Shown: positions 13,301 to 28,300 of the stretch, piece by piece
How the letters are laid out: every line of letters starts with the position of its first letter
Numbering within the stretch: the first letter of the stretch is position 1
Assembly: GCA_001586965.3 (NCBI GenBank)
Contig: LUCW03001879.1
Location: 1 to 52,132, forward strand
Origin: Sphaeroforma sirkka
Lineage: Eukaryota; Opisthokonta; Ichthyosporea; Ichthyophonida
Direction of reading: 5' to 3'
Length of the DNA stretch: 52,132 nt
Notes under the pieces: model-generated
Told to the model about the DNA's origin: nothing
Databases searched by the model: none
The model's input: the letters and a program-made list of their open reading frames with translations, nothing else
Made by a program: the position numbers and the translations under genes

Positions 13301-16300
13301 ATTGGAAAAATTTCAGTTCGTGACTCGTCTAGGAGAGATATTCATGGCCCCATCGACTGCTATAGCTATAATTTGGGCCCTTCTAGTGCATACCTATACC
13401 GATTGGAAAAAATTTCAGTTCGTGCCTCGTCTAGGAGAGATATTCATGGCCATCGACTGCTATAGCTATAATTTGGGCCCTTCTAGTGCATACCTATACC
13501 GATTGGAAAAATTTCAGTTCGTGACTCGTCTAGGAGAGATATTCATGGCCATCGACTGCTATAGCTATAATTTGGGCCCTTCTAGTGCATACCTATACCG
13601 ATTGGAAAAATTTCAGTTCGTGACTCGTCTAGGAGAGATATTCATGGCCATCGACTGCTATAGCTATAATTTGGGCCCTTCTAGTGCATACCTATACCGA
13701 TTGGAAAAATTTCAGTTCGTGCCTCGTCTAGGAGAGATATTCATGGCCATCGACTGCTATAGCTATAATTTGGGCCCTTCTAGTGCATACCTATACCGAT
13801 TGGAAAAAATTTCAGTTCGTGCCTCGTCTAGGAGAGATATTCATGGCCATCGACTGCTATAGCTATAATTTGGGCCCTTCTAGTGCATACCTATACCGAT
13901 TGGAAAAATTTCAGTTCGTGCCTCGTCTAGGGAGATATTCATGGCCATCGACTGCTATAGCTATAATTTGGGCCCTTCTAGTGCATACCTATACCGATTG
14001 GAAAAAATTTCAGTTCGTGACTCGTCTAGGAGAGATATTCATGGCCATCGACTGCTATAGCTATAATTTGGGCCCTTCTAGTGCATACCTATACCGATTG
14101 GAAAAATTTCAGTTCGTGCCTCGTCTAGGAGAGATATTCATGGCCATCGACTGCTATAGCTATAATTTGGGCCCTTCTAGTGCATACCTATACCGATTGG
14201 AAAAATTTCAGTTCGTGACTCGTCTAGGAGAGATATTCATGGCCATCGACTGCTATAGCTATAATTTGGGCCCTTCTAGTGCATACCTATACCGATTGGA
14301 AAAAATTTCAGTTCGTGCCTCGTCTAGGAGAGATATTCATGGCCATCGACTGCTATAGCTATAATTTGGGCCCTTCTAGTGCATACCTATACCGATTGGA
14401 AAAATTTCAGTTCGTGCCTCGTCTAGGAGAGATATTCATGGCCATCGACTGCTATAGCTATAATTTGGGCCCTTCTAGTGCATACCTATACCGATTGGAA
14501 AAAATTTCAGTTCGTGCCTCGTCTAGGAGAGATATTCATGGCCATCGACTGCTATAGCTATAATTTGGGCCCTTCTAGTGCATACCTATACCGATTGGAA
14601 AAATTTCAGTTCGTGCCTCGTCTAGGAGAGATATTCATGGCCATCGACTGCTATAGCTATAATTTGGGCCCTTCTAGTGCATACCTATACCGATTGGAAA
14701 AATTTCAGTTCGTGACTCGTCTAGGAGAGATATTCATGGCCATCGACTGCTATAGCTATAATTTGGGCCCTTCTAGTGCATACCTATACCGATTGGAAAA
14801 ATTTCAGTTCGTGACTCGTCTAGGAGAGATATTCATGGCCATCGACTGCTATAGCTATAATTTGGGCCCTTCTAGTGCATACCTATACCGATTGGAAAAA
14901 TTTCAGTTCGTGCCTCGTCTAGGAGAGATATTCATGGCCATCGACTGCTATAGCTATAATTTGGGCCCTTCTAGTGCATACCTATACCGATTGGAAAAAA
15001 TTTCAGTTCGTGCCTCGTCTAGGAGAGATATTCATGGCCATCGACTGCTATAGCTATAATTTGGGCCCTTCTAGTGCATACCTATACCGATTGGAAAAAT
15101 TTCAGTTCGTGACTCGTCTAGGAGAGATATTCATGGCCATCGACTGCTATAGCTATAATTTGGGCCCTTCTAGTGCATACCTATACCGATTGGAAAAATT
15201 TCAGTTCGTGACTCGTCTAGGAGAGATATTCATGGCCATCGACTGCTATAGCTATAATTTGGGCCCTTCTAGTGCATACCTATACCGATTGGAAAAATTT
15301 CAGTTCGTGCCTCGTCTAGGAGAGATATTCATGGCCATCGACTGCTATAGCTATAATTTTGGGCCCTTCTAGTGCATACCTATACCGATTGGAAAAAAAT
15401 TTCAGTTCGTGCCTCGTCTAGGAGAGATATTCATGGCCATCGACTGCTATAGCTATAATTTGGGCCCTTCTAGTGCATACCTATACCGATTGGAAAAATT
15501 TCAGTTCGTGCCTCGTCTAGGAGAGATATTCATGGCCATCGACTGCTATAGCTATAATTTGGGCCCTTCTAGTGCATACCTATACCGATTGGAAAAAATT
15601 TCAGTTCGTGACTCGTCTAGGAGAGATATTCATGGCCATCGACTGCTATAGCTATAATTTGGGCCCTTCTAGTGCATACCTATACCGATTGGAAAAATTT
15701 CAGTTCGTGCCTCGTCTAGGAGATATTCATGGCCATCGACTGCTATAGCTATAATTTGGGCCCTTCTAGTGCATACCTATACCGATTGGAAAAAATTTCA
15801 GTTCGTGACTCGTCTAGGAGAGATATTCATGGCCATCGACTGCTATAGCTATAATTTGGGCCCTTCTAGTGCATACCTATACCGATTGGAAAAAATTTCA
15901 GTTCGTGACTCGTCTAGGAGAGATATTCATGGCCATCGACTGCTATAGCTATAATTTGGGCCCTTCTAGTGCATACCTATACCGATTGGAAAAATTTCAG
16001 TTCGTGCCTCGTCTAGGAGAGATATTCATGGCCATCGACTGCTATAGCTATAATTTGGGCCCTTCTAGTGCATACCTATACCGATTGGAAAAAATTTCAG
16101 TTCGTGCCTCGTCTAGGAGAGATATTCATGGCCATCGACTGCTATAGCTATAATTTGGGCCCTTCTAGTGCATACCTATACCGATTGGAAAAATTTCAGT
16201 TCGTGCCTCGTCTAGGAGAGATATTCATGGCCATCGACTGCTATAGCTATAATTTGGGCCCTTCTAGTGCATACCTATACCGATTGGAAAAATTTCAGTT

Positions 16301-19300
16301 CGTGCCTCGTCTAGGAGAGATATTCATGGCCATCGACTGCTATAGCTATAATTTGGGCCTTCTAGTGCATACCTATACCGATTGGAAAAATTTCAGTTCG
16401 TGACTCGTCTAGGAGAGATATTCATGGCCATCGACTGCTATAGCTATAATTTGGGCCCTTCTAGTGCATACCTATACCGATTGGAAAAATTTCAGTTCGT
16501 GACTCGTCTAGGAGAGATATTCATGGCCATCGACTGCTATAGCTATAATTTGGGCCCTTCTAGTGCATACCTATACCGATTGGAAAAATTTCAGTTCGTG
16601 CCTCGTCTAGGAGAGATATTCATGGCCATCGACTGCTATAGCTATAATTTGGGCCCTTCTAGTGCATACCTATACCGATTGGAAAAATTTCAGTTCGTGC
16701 CTCGTCTAGGAGAGATATTCATGGCCATCGACTGCTATAGCTATAATTTGGGCCCTTCTAGTGCATACCTATACCGATTGGAAAAATTTCAGTTCGTGCC
16801 TCGTCTAGGAGAGATATTCATGGCCATCGACTGCTATAGCTATAATTTGGGCCCTTCTAGTGCATACCTATACCGATTGGAAAAAATTTCAGTTCGTGCC
16901 TCGTCTAGGAGAGATATTCATGGCCATCGACTGCTATAGCTATAATTTGGGCCCTTCTAGTGCATACCTATACCGATTGGAAAAATTTCAGTTCGTGACT
17001 CGTCTAGGAGAGATATTCATGGCCATCGACTGCTATAGCTATAATTTGGGCCCTTCTAGTGCATACCTATACCGATTGGAAAAATTTCAGTTCGTGCCTC
17101 GTCTAGGAGAGATATTCATGGCCATCGACTGCTATAGCTATAATTTGGGCCCTTCTAGTGCATACCTATACCGATTGGAAAAAATTTCAGTTCGTGACTC
17201 GTCTAGGAGAGATATTCATGGCCATCGACTGCTATAGCTATAATTTGGGCCCTTCTAGTGCATACCTATACCGATTGGAAAAATTTCAGTTCGTGCCTCG
17301 TCTAGGAGAGATATTCATGGCCATCGACTGCTATAGCTATAATTTGGGCCCTTCTAGTGCATACCTATACCGATTGGAAAAAATTTCAGTTCGTGACTCG
17401 TCTAGGAGAGATATTCATGGCCATCGACTGCTATAGCTATAATTTGGGCCCTTCTAGTGCATACCTATACCGATTGGAAAAATTTCAGTTCGTGCCTCGT
17501 CTAGGAGAGATATTCATGGCCATCGACTGCTATAGCTATAATTTGGGCCCTTCTAGTGCATACCTATACCGATTGGAAAAATTTCAGTTCGTGCCTCGTC
17601 TAGGAGAGATATTCATGGCCATCGACTGCTATAGCTATAATTTGGGCCCTTCTAGTGCATACCTATACCGATTGGAAAAATTTCAGTTCGTGCCTCGTCT
17701 AGGAGAGATATTCATGGCCATCGACTGCTATAGCTATAATTTGGGCCCTTCTAGTGCATACCTATACCGATTGGAAAAAATTTCAGTTCGTGCCTCGTCT
17801 AGGAGAGATATTCATGGCCATCGACTGCTATAGCTATAATTTGGGCCCTTCTAGTGCATACCTATACCGATTGGAAAAATTTCAGTTCGTGACTCGTCTA
17901 GGAGAGATATTCATGGCCATCGACTGCTATAGCTATAATTTGGGCCCTTCTAGTGCATACCTATACCGATTGGAAAAATTTCAGTTCGTGCCTCGTCTAG
18001 GAGAGATATTCATGGCCATCGACTGCTATAGCTATAATTTGGGCCCTTCTAGTGCATACCTATACCGATTGGAAAAATTTCAGTTCGTGACTCGTCTAGG
18101 AGAGATATTCATGGCCATCGACTGCTATAGCTATAATTTGGGCCCTTCTAGTGCATACCTATACCGATTGGAAAAATTTCAGTTCGTGCCTCGTCTAGGA
18201 GAGATATTCATGGCCATCGACTGCTATAGCTATAATTTGGGCCCTTCTAGTGCATACCTATACCGATTGGAAAAATTTCAGTTCGTGACTCGTCTAGGAG
18301 AGATATTCATGGCCATCGACTGCTATAGCTATAATTTGGGCCCTTCTAGTGCATACCTATACCGATTGGAAAAATTTCAGTTCGTGCCTCGTCTAGGAGA
18401 GATATTCATGGCCATCGACTGCTATAGCTATAATTTGGGCCCTTCTAGTGCATACCTATACCGATTGGAAAAATTTCAGTTCGTGACTCGTCTAGGAGAG
18501 ATATTCATGGCCATCGACTGCTATAGCTATAATTTGGGCCCTTCTAGTGCATACCTATACCGATTGGAAAAATTTCAGTTCGTGCCTCGTCTAGGAGAGA
18601 TATTCATGGCCATCGACTGCTATAGCTATAATTTGGGCCCTTCTAGTGCATACCTATACCGATTGGAAAAATTTCAGTTCGTGACTCGTCTAGGAGAGAT
18701 ATTCATGGCCATCGACTGCTATAGCTATAATTTGGGCCCTTCTAGTGCATACCTATACCGATTGGAAAAATTTCAGTTCGTGCCTCGTCTAGGAGAGATA
18801 TTCATGGCCATCGACTGCTATAGCTATAATTTGGGCCCTTCTAGTGCATACCTATACCGATTGGAAAAATTTTTCAGTTCGTGCCTCGTCTAGGAGAGAT
18901 ATTCATGGCCATCGACTGCTATAGCTATAATTTGGGCCCTTCTAGTGCATACCTATACCGATTGGAAAAATTTCAGTTCGTGCCTCGTCTAGGAGAGATA
19001 TTCATGGCCATCGACTGCTATAGCTATAATTTGGGCCCTTCTAGTGCATACCTATACCGATTGGAAAAATTTCAGTTCGTGACTCGTCTAGGAGAGATAT
19101 TCATGGCCATCGACTGCTATAGCTATAATTTGGGCCCTTCTAGTGCATACCTATACCGATTGGAAAAATTTCAGTTCGTGCCTCGTCTAGGAGAGATATT
19201 CATGGCCATCGACTGCTATAGCTATAATTTGGGCCCTTCTAGTGCATACCTATACCGATTGGAAAAATTTCAGTTCGTGACTCGTCTAGGAGATATTCAT

Positions 19301-22300
19301 GGCCATCGACTGCTATAGCTATAATTTGGGCCCTTCTAGTGCATACCTATACCGATTGGAAAAATTTCAGTTCGTGCCTCGTCTAGGAGATATTCATGGC
19401 CATCGACTGCTATAGCTATAATTTGGGCCCTTCTAGTGCATACCTATACCGATTGGAAAAATTTCAGTTCGTGACTCGTCTAGGAGAGATATTCATGGCC
19501 ATCGACTGCTATAGCTATAATTTGGGCCCTTCTAGTGCATACCTATACCGATTGGAAAAATTTCAGTTCGTGACTCGTCTAGGAGAGATATTCATGGCCA
19601 TCGACTGCTATAGCTATAATTTGGGCCCTTCTAGTGCATACCTATACCGATTGGAAAAATTTCAGTTCGTGCCTCGTCTAGGAGAGATATTCATGGCCAT
19701 CGACTGCTATAGCTATAATTTGGGCCCTTCTAGTGCATACCTATACCGATTGGAAAAATTTCAGTTCGTGACTCGTCTAGGAGAGATATTCATGGCCATC
19801 GACTGCTATAGCTATAATTTGGGCCCTTCTAGTGCATACCTATACCGATTGGAAAAATTTCAGTTCGTGCCTCGTCTAGGAGAGATATTCATGGCCATCG
19901 ACTGCTATAGCTATAATTTGGGCCCTTCTAGTGCATACCTATACCGATTGGAAAAATTTCAGTTCGTGCCTCGTCTAGGAGAGATATTCATGGCCATCGA
20001 CTGCTATAGCTATAATTTGGGCCCTTCTAGTGCATACCTATACCGATTGGAAAAATTTCAGTTCGTGCCTCGTCTAGGAGAGATATTCATGGCCATCGAC
20101 TGCTATAGCTATAATTTGGGCCCTTCTAGTGCATACCTATACCGATTGGAAAAATTTCAGTTCGTGACTCGTCTAGGAGAGATATTCATGGCCATCGACT
20201 GCTATAGCTATAATTTGGGCCCTTCTAGTGCATACCTATACCGATTGGAAAAAAATTTCAGTTCGTGCCTCGTCTAGGGAGATATTCATGGCCATCGACT
20301 GCTATAGCTATAATTTGGGCCCTTCTAGTGCATACCTATACCGATTGGAAAAATTTCAGTTCGTGCCTCGTCTAGGAGAGATATTCATGGCCATCGACTG
20401 CTATAGCTATAATTTGGGCCCTTCTAGTGCATACCTATACCGATTGGAAAAAATTTCAGTTCGTGCCTCGTCTAGGAGAGATATTCATGGCCATCGACTG
20501 CTATAGCTATAATTTGGGCCCTTCTAGTGCATACCTATACCGATTGGAAAAAATTTCAGTTCGTGACTCGTCTAGGAGAGATATTCATGGCCATCGACTG
20601 CTATAGCTATAATTTGGGCCCTTCTAGTGCATACCTATACCGATTGGAAAAATTTCAGTTCGTGACTCGTCTAGGAGAGATATTCATGGCCATCGACTGC
20701 TATAGCTATAATTTGGGCCCTTCTAGTGCATACCTATACCGATTGGAAAAATTTCAGTTCGTGACTCGTCTAGGAGAGATATTCATGGCCATCGACTGCT
20801 ATAGCTATAATTTGGGCCCTTCTAGTGCATACCTATACCGATTGGAAAAAATTTCAGTTCGTGCCTCGTCTAGGAGAGATATTCATGGCCATCGACTGCT
20901 ATAGCTATAATTTGGGCCCTTCTAGTGCATACCTATACCGATTGGAAAAATTTCAGTTCGTGACTCGTCTAGGAGAGATATTCATGGCCATCGACTGCTA
21001 TAGCTATAATTTGGGCCCTTCTAGTGCATACCTATACCGATTGGAAAAATTTCAGTTCGTGCCTCGTCTAGGAGAGATATTCATGGCCATCGACTGCTAT
21101 AGCTATAATTTGGGCCCTTCTAGTGCATACCTATACCGATTGGAAAAAATTTCAGTTCGTGCCTCGTCTAGGAGAGATATTCATGGCCATCGACTGCTAT
21201 AGCTATAATTTGGGCCCTTCTAGTGCATACCTATACCGATTGGAAAAATTTCAGTTCGTGACTCGTCTAGGAGAGATATTCATGGCCATCGACTGCTATA
21301 GCTATAATTTGGGCCCTTCTAGTGCATACCTATACCGATTGGAAAAATTTCAGTTCGTGCCTCGTCTAGGAGAGATATTCATGGCCATCGACTGCTATAG
21401 CTATAATTTGGGCCCTTCTAGTGCATACCTATACCGATTGGAAAAATTTCAGTTCGTGACTCGTCTAGGAGAGATATTCATGGCCATCGACTGCTATAGC
21501 TATAATTTGGGCCCTTCTAGTGCATACCTATACCGATTGGAAAAATTTCAGTTCGTGCCTCGTCTAGGAGAGATATTCATGGCCATCGACTGCTATAGCT
21601 ATAATTTGGGCCCTTCTAGTGCATACCTATACCGATTGGAAAAATTTCAGTTCGTGACTCGTCTAGGAGAGATATTCATGGCCATCGACTGCTATAGCTA
21701 TAATTTGGGCCCTTCTAGTGCATACCTATACCGATTGGAAAAATTTCAGTTCGTGCCTCGTCTAGGAGATATTCATGGCCATCGACTGCTATAGCTATAA
21801 TTTGGGCCCTTCTAGTGCATACCTATACCGATTGGAAAAAATTTCAGTTCGTGACTCGTCTAGGAGAGATATTCATGGCCATCGACTGCTATAGCTATAA
21901 TTTGGGCCCTTCTAGTGCATACCTATACCGATTGGAAAAAATTTCAGTTCGTGCCTCGTCTAGGAGAGATATTCATGGCCATCGACTGCTATAGCTATAA
22001 TTTGGGCCCTTCTAGTGCATACCTATACCGATTGGAAAAATTTCAGTTCGTGCCTCGTCTAGGAGAGATATTCATGGCCATCGACTGCTATAGCTATAAT
22101 TTGGGCCCTTCTAGTGCATACCTATACCGATTGGAAAAAATTTCAGTTCGTGACTCGTCTAGGAGAGATATTCATGGCCATCGACTGCTATAGCTATAAT
22201 TTGGGCCCTTCTAGTGCATACCTATACCGATTGGAAAAATTTCAGTTCGTGACTCGTCTAGGAGAGATATTCATGGCCATCGACTGCTATAGCTATAATT

Positions 22301-25300
22301 TGGGCCCTTCTAGTGCATACCTATACCGATTGGAAAAATTTCAGTTCGTGCCTCGTCTAGGAGAGATATTCATGGCCATCGACTGCTATAGCTATAATTT
22401 GGGCCCTTCTAGTGCATACCTATACCGATTGGAAAAATTTCAGTTCGTGACTCGTCTAGGAGAGATATTCATGGCCATCGACTGCTATAGCTATAATTTG
22501 GGCCCTTCTAGTGCATACCTATACCGATTGGAAAAATTTCAGTTCGTGCCTCGTCTAGGAGAGATATTCATGGCCATCGACTGCTATAGCTATAATTTGG
22601 GCCCTTCTAGTGCATACCTATACCGATTGGAAAAATTTCAGTTCGTGACTCGTCTAGGAGAGATATTCATGGCCATCGACTGCTATAGCTATAATTTGGG
22701 CCCTTCTAGTGCATACCTATACCGATTGGAAAAAATTTCAGTTCGTGACTCGTCTAGGAGAGATATTCATGGCCATCGACTGCTATAGCTATAATTTGGG
22801 CCCTTCTAGTGCATACCTATACCGATTGGAAAAATTTCAGTTCGTGCCTCGTCTAGGAGAGATATTCATGGCCATCGACTGCTATAGCTATAATTTGGGC
22901 CCTTCTAGTGCATACCTATACCGATTGGAAAAATTTCAGTTCGTGACTCGTCTAGGAGAGATATTCATGGCCATCGACTGCTATAGCTATAATTTGGGCC
23001 CTTCTAGTGCATACCTATACCGATTGGAAAAATTTCAGTTCGTGCCTCGTCTAGGAGAGATATTCATGGCCATCGACTGCTATAGCTATAATTTGGGCCC
23101 TTCTAGTGCATACCTATACCGATTGGAAAAAATTTCAGTTCGTGACTCGTCTAGGAGAGATATTCATGGCCATCGACTGCTATAGCTATAATTTGGGCCC
23201 TTCTAGTGCATACCTATACCGATTGGAAAAATTTCAGTTCGTGCCTCGTCTAGGAGAGATATTCATGGCCATCGACTGCTATAGCTATAATTTGGGCCCT
23301 TCTAGTGCATACCTATACCGATTGGAAAAATTTCAGTTCGTGACTCGTCTAGGAGAGATATTCATGGCCATCGACTGCTATAGCTATAATTTGGGCCCTT
23401 CTAGTGCATACCTATACCGATTGGAAAAATTTCAGTTCGTGCCTCGTCTAGGAGAGATATTCATGGCCATCGACTGCTATAGCTATAATTTGGGCCCTTC
23501 TAGTGCATACCTATACCGATTGGAAAAATTTCAGTTCGTGCCTCGTCTAGGAGAGATATTCATGGCCATCGACTGCTATAGCTATAATTTGGGCCCTTCT
23601 AGTGCATACCTATACCGATTGGAAAAATTTCAGTTCGTGCCTCGTCTAGGAGAGATATTCATGGCCATCGACTGCTATAGCTATAATTTGGGCCCTTCTA
23701 GTGCATACCTATACCGATTGGAAAAATTTCAGTTCGTGACTCGTCTAGGAGAGATATTCATGGCCATCGACTGCTATAGCTATAATTTGGGCCCTTCTAG
23801 TGCATACCTATACCGATTGGAAAAATTTCAGTTCGTGCCTCGTCTAGGAGAGATATTCATGGCCATCGACTGCTATAGCTATAATTTGGGCCCTTCTAGT
23901 GCATACCTATACCGATTGGAAAAATTTCAGTTCGTGACTCGTCTAGGAGAGATATTCATGGCCATCGACTGCTATAGCTATAATTTGGGCCCTTCTAGTG
24001 CATACCTATACCGATTGGAAAAATTTCAGTTCGTGCCTCGTCTAGGAGAGATATTCATGGCCATCGACTGCTATAGCTATAATTTGGGCCCTTCTAGTGC
24101 ATACCTATACCGATTGGAAAAATTTCAGTTCGTGACTCGTCTAGGAGAGATATTCATGGCCATCGACTGCTATAGCTATAATTTGGGCCCTTCTAGTGCA
24201 TACCTATACCGATTGGAAAAAATTTCAGTTCGTGCCTCGTCTAGGAGAGATATTCATGGCCATCGACTGCTATAGCTATAATTTGGGCCCTTCTAGTGCA
24301 TACCTATACCGATTGGAAAAAATTTCAGTTCGTGCCTCGTCTAGGAGAGATATTCATGGCCATCGACTGCTATAGCTATAATTTGGGCCCTTCTAGTGCA
24401 TACCTATACCGATTGGAAAAATTTCAGTTCGTGCCTCGTCTAGGAGAGATATTCATGGCCATCGACTGCTATAGCTATAATTTGGGCCCTTCTAGTGCAT
24501 ACCTATACCGATTGGAAAAAATTTCAGTTCGTGCCTCGTCTAGGAGAGATATTCATGGCCATCGACTGCTATAGCTATAATTTGGGCCCTTCTAGTGCAT
24601 ACCTATACCGATTGGAAAAATTTCAGTTCGTGACTCGTCTAGGAGAGATATTCATGGCCATCGACTGCTATAGCTATAATTTGGGCCCTTCTAGTGCATA
24701 CCTATACCGATTGGAAAAATTTCAGTTCGTGCCTCGTCTAGGAGAGATATTCATGGCCATCGACTGCTATAGCTATAATTTGGGCCCTTCTAGTGCATAC
24801 CTATACCGATTGGAAAAATTTCAGTTCGTGACTCGTCTAGGAGAGATATTCATGGCCATCGACTGCTATAGCTATAATTTGGGCCCTTCTAGTGCATACC
24901 TATACCGATTGGAAAAATTTCAGTTCGTGCCTCGTCTAGGAGAGATATTCATGGCCATCGACTGCTATAGCTATAATTTGGGCCCTTCTAGTGCATACCT
25001 ATACCGATTGGAAAAATTTCAGTTCGTGCCTCGTCTAGGAGAGATATTCATGGCCATCGACTGCTATAGCTATAATTTGGGCCCTTCTAGTGCATACCTA
25101 TACCGATTGGAAAAATTTCAGTTCGTGCCTCGTCTAGGAGAGATATTCATGGCCATCGACTGCTATAGCTATAATTTGGGCCCTTCTAGTGCATACCTAT
25201 ACCGATTGGAAAAAATTTCAGTTCGTGCCTCGTCGTAGGAGAGATATTCATGGCCATCGACTGCTATAGCTATAATTTGGGCCCTTCTAGTGCATACCTA

Positions 25301-28300
25301 TACCGATTGGAAAAATTTCAGTTCGTGACTCGTCTAGGAGAGATATTCATGGCCATCGACTGCTATAGCTATAATTTGGGCCCTTCTAGTGCATACCTAT
25401 ACCGATTGGAAAAATTTCAGTTCGTGACTCGTCTAGGAGAGATATTCATGGCCATCGACTGCTATAGCTATAATTTGGGCCCTTCTAGTGCATACCTATA
25501 CCGATTGGAAAAATTTCAGTTCGTGCCTCGTCTAGGAGAGATATTCATGGCCATCGACTGCTATAGCTATAATTTGGGCCCTTCTAGTGCATACCTATAC
25601 CGATTGGAAAAATTTCAGTTCGTGCCTCGTCTAGGAGAGATATTCATGGCCATCGACTGCTATAGCTATAATTTGGGCCCTTCTAGTGCATACCTATACC
25701 GATTGGAAAAAATTTCAGTTCGTGACTCGTCTAGGAGAGATATTCATGGCCATCGACTGCTATAGCTATAATTTGGGCCCTTCTAGTGCATACCTATACC
25801 GATTGGAAAAATTTCAGTTCGTGCCTCGTCTAGGAGAGATATTCATGGCCATCGACTGCTATAGCTATAATTTGGGCCCTTCTAGTGCATACCTACCTAT
25901 ACCGATTGGAAAAATTTCAGTTCGTGACTCGTCTAGGAGAGATATTCATGGCCATCGACTGCTATAGCTATAATTTGGGCCCTTCTAGTGCATACCTATA
26001 CCGATTGGAAAAATTTCAGTTCGTGCCTCGTCTAGGAGAGATATTCATGGCCATCGACTGCTATAGCTATAATTTGGGCCCTTCTAGTGCATACCTATAC
26101 CGATTGGAAAAATTTCAGTTCGTGACTCGTCTAGGAGAGATATTCATGGCCATCGACTGCTATAGCTATAATTTGGGCCCTTCTAGTGCATACCTATACC
26201 GATTGGAAAAATTTCAGTTCGTGCCTCGTCTAGGAGATATTCATGGCCATCGACTGCTATAGCTATAATTTGGGCCCTTCTAGTGCATACCTATACCGAT
26301 TGGAAAAATTTCAGTTCGTGACTCGTCTAGGAGAGATATTCATGGCCATCGACTGCTATAGCTATAATTTGGGCCCTTCTAGTGCATACCTATACCGATT
26401 GGAAAAATTTCAGTTCGTGCCTCGTCTAGGAGAGATATTCATGGCCATCGACTGCTATAGCTATAATTTGGGCCCTTCTAGTGCATACCTATACCGATTG
26501 GAAAAAATTTCAGTTCGTGCCTCGTCTAGGAGAGATATTCATGGCCATCGACTGCTATAGCTATAATTTGGGCCCTTCTAGTGCATACCTATACCGATTG
26601 GAAAAATTTCAGTTCGTGACTCGTCTAGGAGAGATATTCATGGCCATCGACTGCTATAGCTATAATTTGGGCCCTTCTAGTGCATACCTATACCGATTGG
26701 AAAAATTTCAGTTCGTGCCTCGTCTAGGAGAGATATTCATGGCCATCGACTGCTATAGCTATAATTTGGGCCCTTCTAGTGCATACCTATACCGATTGGA
26801 AAAATTTCAGTTCGTGACTCGTCTAGGAGAGATATTCATGGCCATCGACTGCTATAGCTATAATTTGGGCCCTTCTAGTGCATACCTATACCGATTGGAA
26901 AAATTTCAGTTCGTGCCTCGTCTAGGAGAGATATTCATGGCCATCGACTGCTATAGCTATAATTTGGGCCCTTCTAGTGCATACCTATACCGATTGGAAA
27001 AATTTCAGTTCGTGACTCGTCTAGGAGAGATATTCATGGCCATCGACTGCTATAGCTATAATTTGGGCCCTTCTAGTGCATACCTATACCGATTGGAAAA
27101 ATTTCAGTTCGTGCCTCGTCTAGGAGATATTCATGGCCATCGACTGCTATAGCTATAATTTGGGCCCTTCTAGTGCATACCTATACCGATTGGAAAAATT
27201 TCAGTTCGTGACTCGTCTAGGAGAGATATTCATGGCCATCGACTGCTATAGCTATAATTTGGGCCCTTCTAGTGCATACCTATACCGATTGGAAAAATTT
27301 CAGTTCGTGCCTCGTCTAGGAGAGATATTCATGGCCATCGACTGCTATAGCTATAATTTGGGCCCTTCTAGTGCATACCTATACCGATTGGAAAAATTTC
27401 AGTTCGTGCCTCGTCTAGGAGAGATATTCATGGCCATCGACTGCTATAGCTATAATTTGGGCCCTTCTAGTGCATACCTATACCGATTGGAAAAATTTCA
27501 GTTCGTGACTCGTCTAGGAGAGATATTCATGGCCATCGACTGCTATAGCTATAATTTGGGCCCTTCTAGTGCATACCTATACCGATTGGAAAAATTTCAG
27601 TTCGTGCCTCGTCTAGGAGAGATATTCATGGCCATCGACTGCTATAGCTATAATTTGGGCCCTTCTAGTGCATACCTATACCGATTGGAAAAATTTCAGT
27701 TCGTGACTCGTCTAGGAGAGATATTCATGGCCATCGACTGCTATAGCTATAATTTGGGCCCTTCTAGTGCATACCTATACCGATTGGAAAAATTTCAGTT
27801 CGTGCCTCGTCTAGGAGAGATATTCATGGCCATCGACTGCTATAGCTATAATTTGGGCCCTTCTAGTGCATACCTATACCGATTGGAAAAATTTCAGTTC
27901 GTGACTCGTCTAGGAGAGATATTCATGGCCATCGACTGCTATAGCTATAATTTGGGCCCTTCTAGTGCATACCTATACCGATTGGAAAAAATTTCAGTTC
28001 GTGCCTCGTCTAGGAGAGATATTCATGGCCATCGACTGCTATAGCTATAATTTGGGCCCTTCTAGTGCATACCTATACCGATTGGAAAAATTTCAGTTCG
28101 TGACTCGTCTAGGAGAGATATTCATGGCCATCGACTGCTATAGCTATAATTTGGGCCCTTCTAGTGCATACCTATACCGATTGGAAAAATTTCAGTTCGT
28201 GCCTCGTCTAGGAGAGATATTCATGGCCATCGACTGCTATAGCTATAATTTGGGCCCTTCTAGTGCATACCTATACCGATTGGAAAAATTTCAGTTCGTG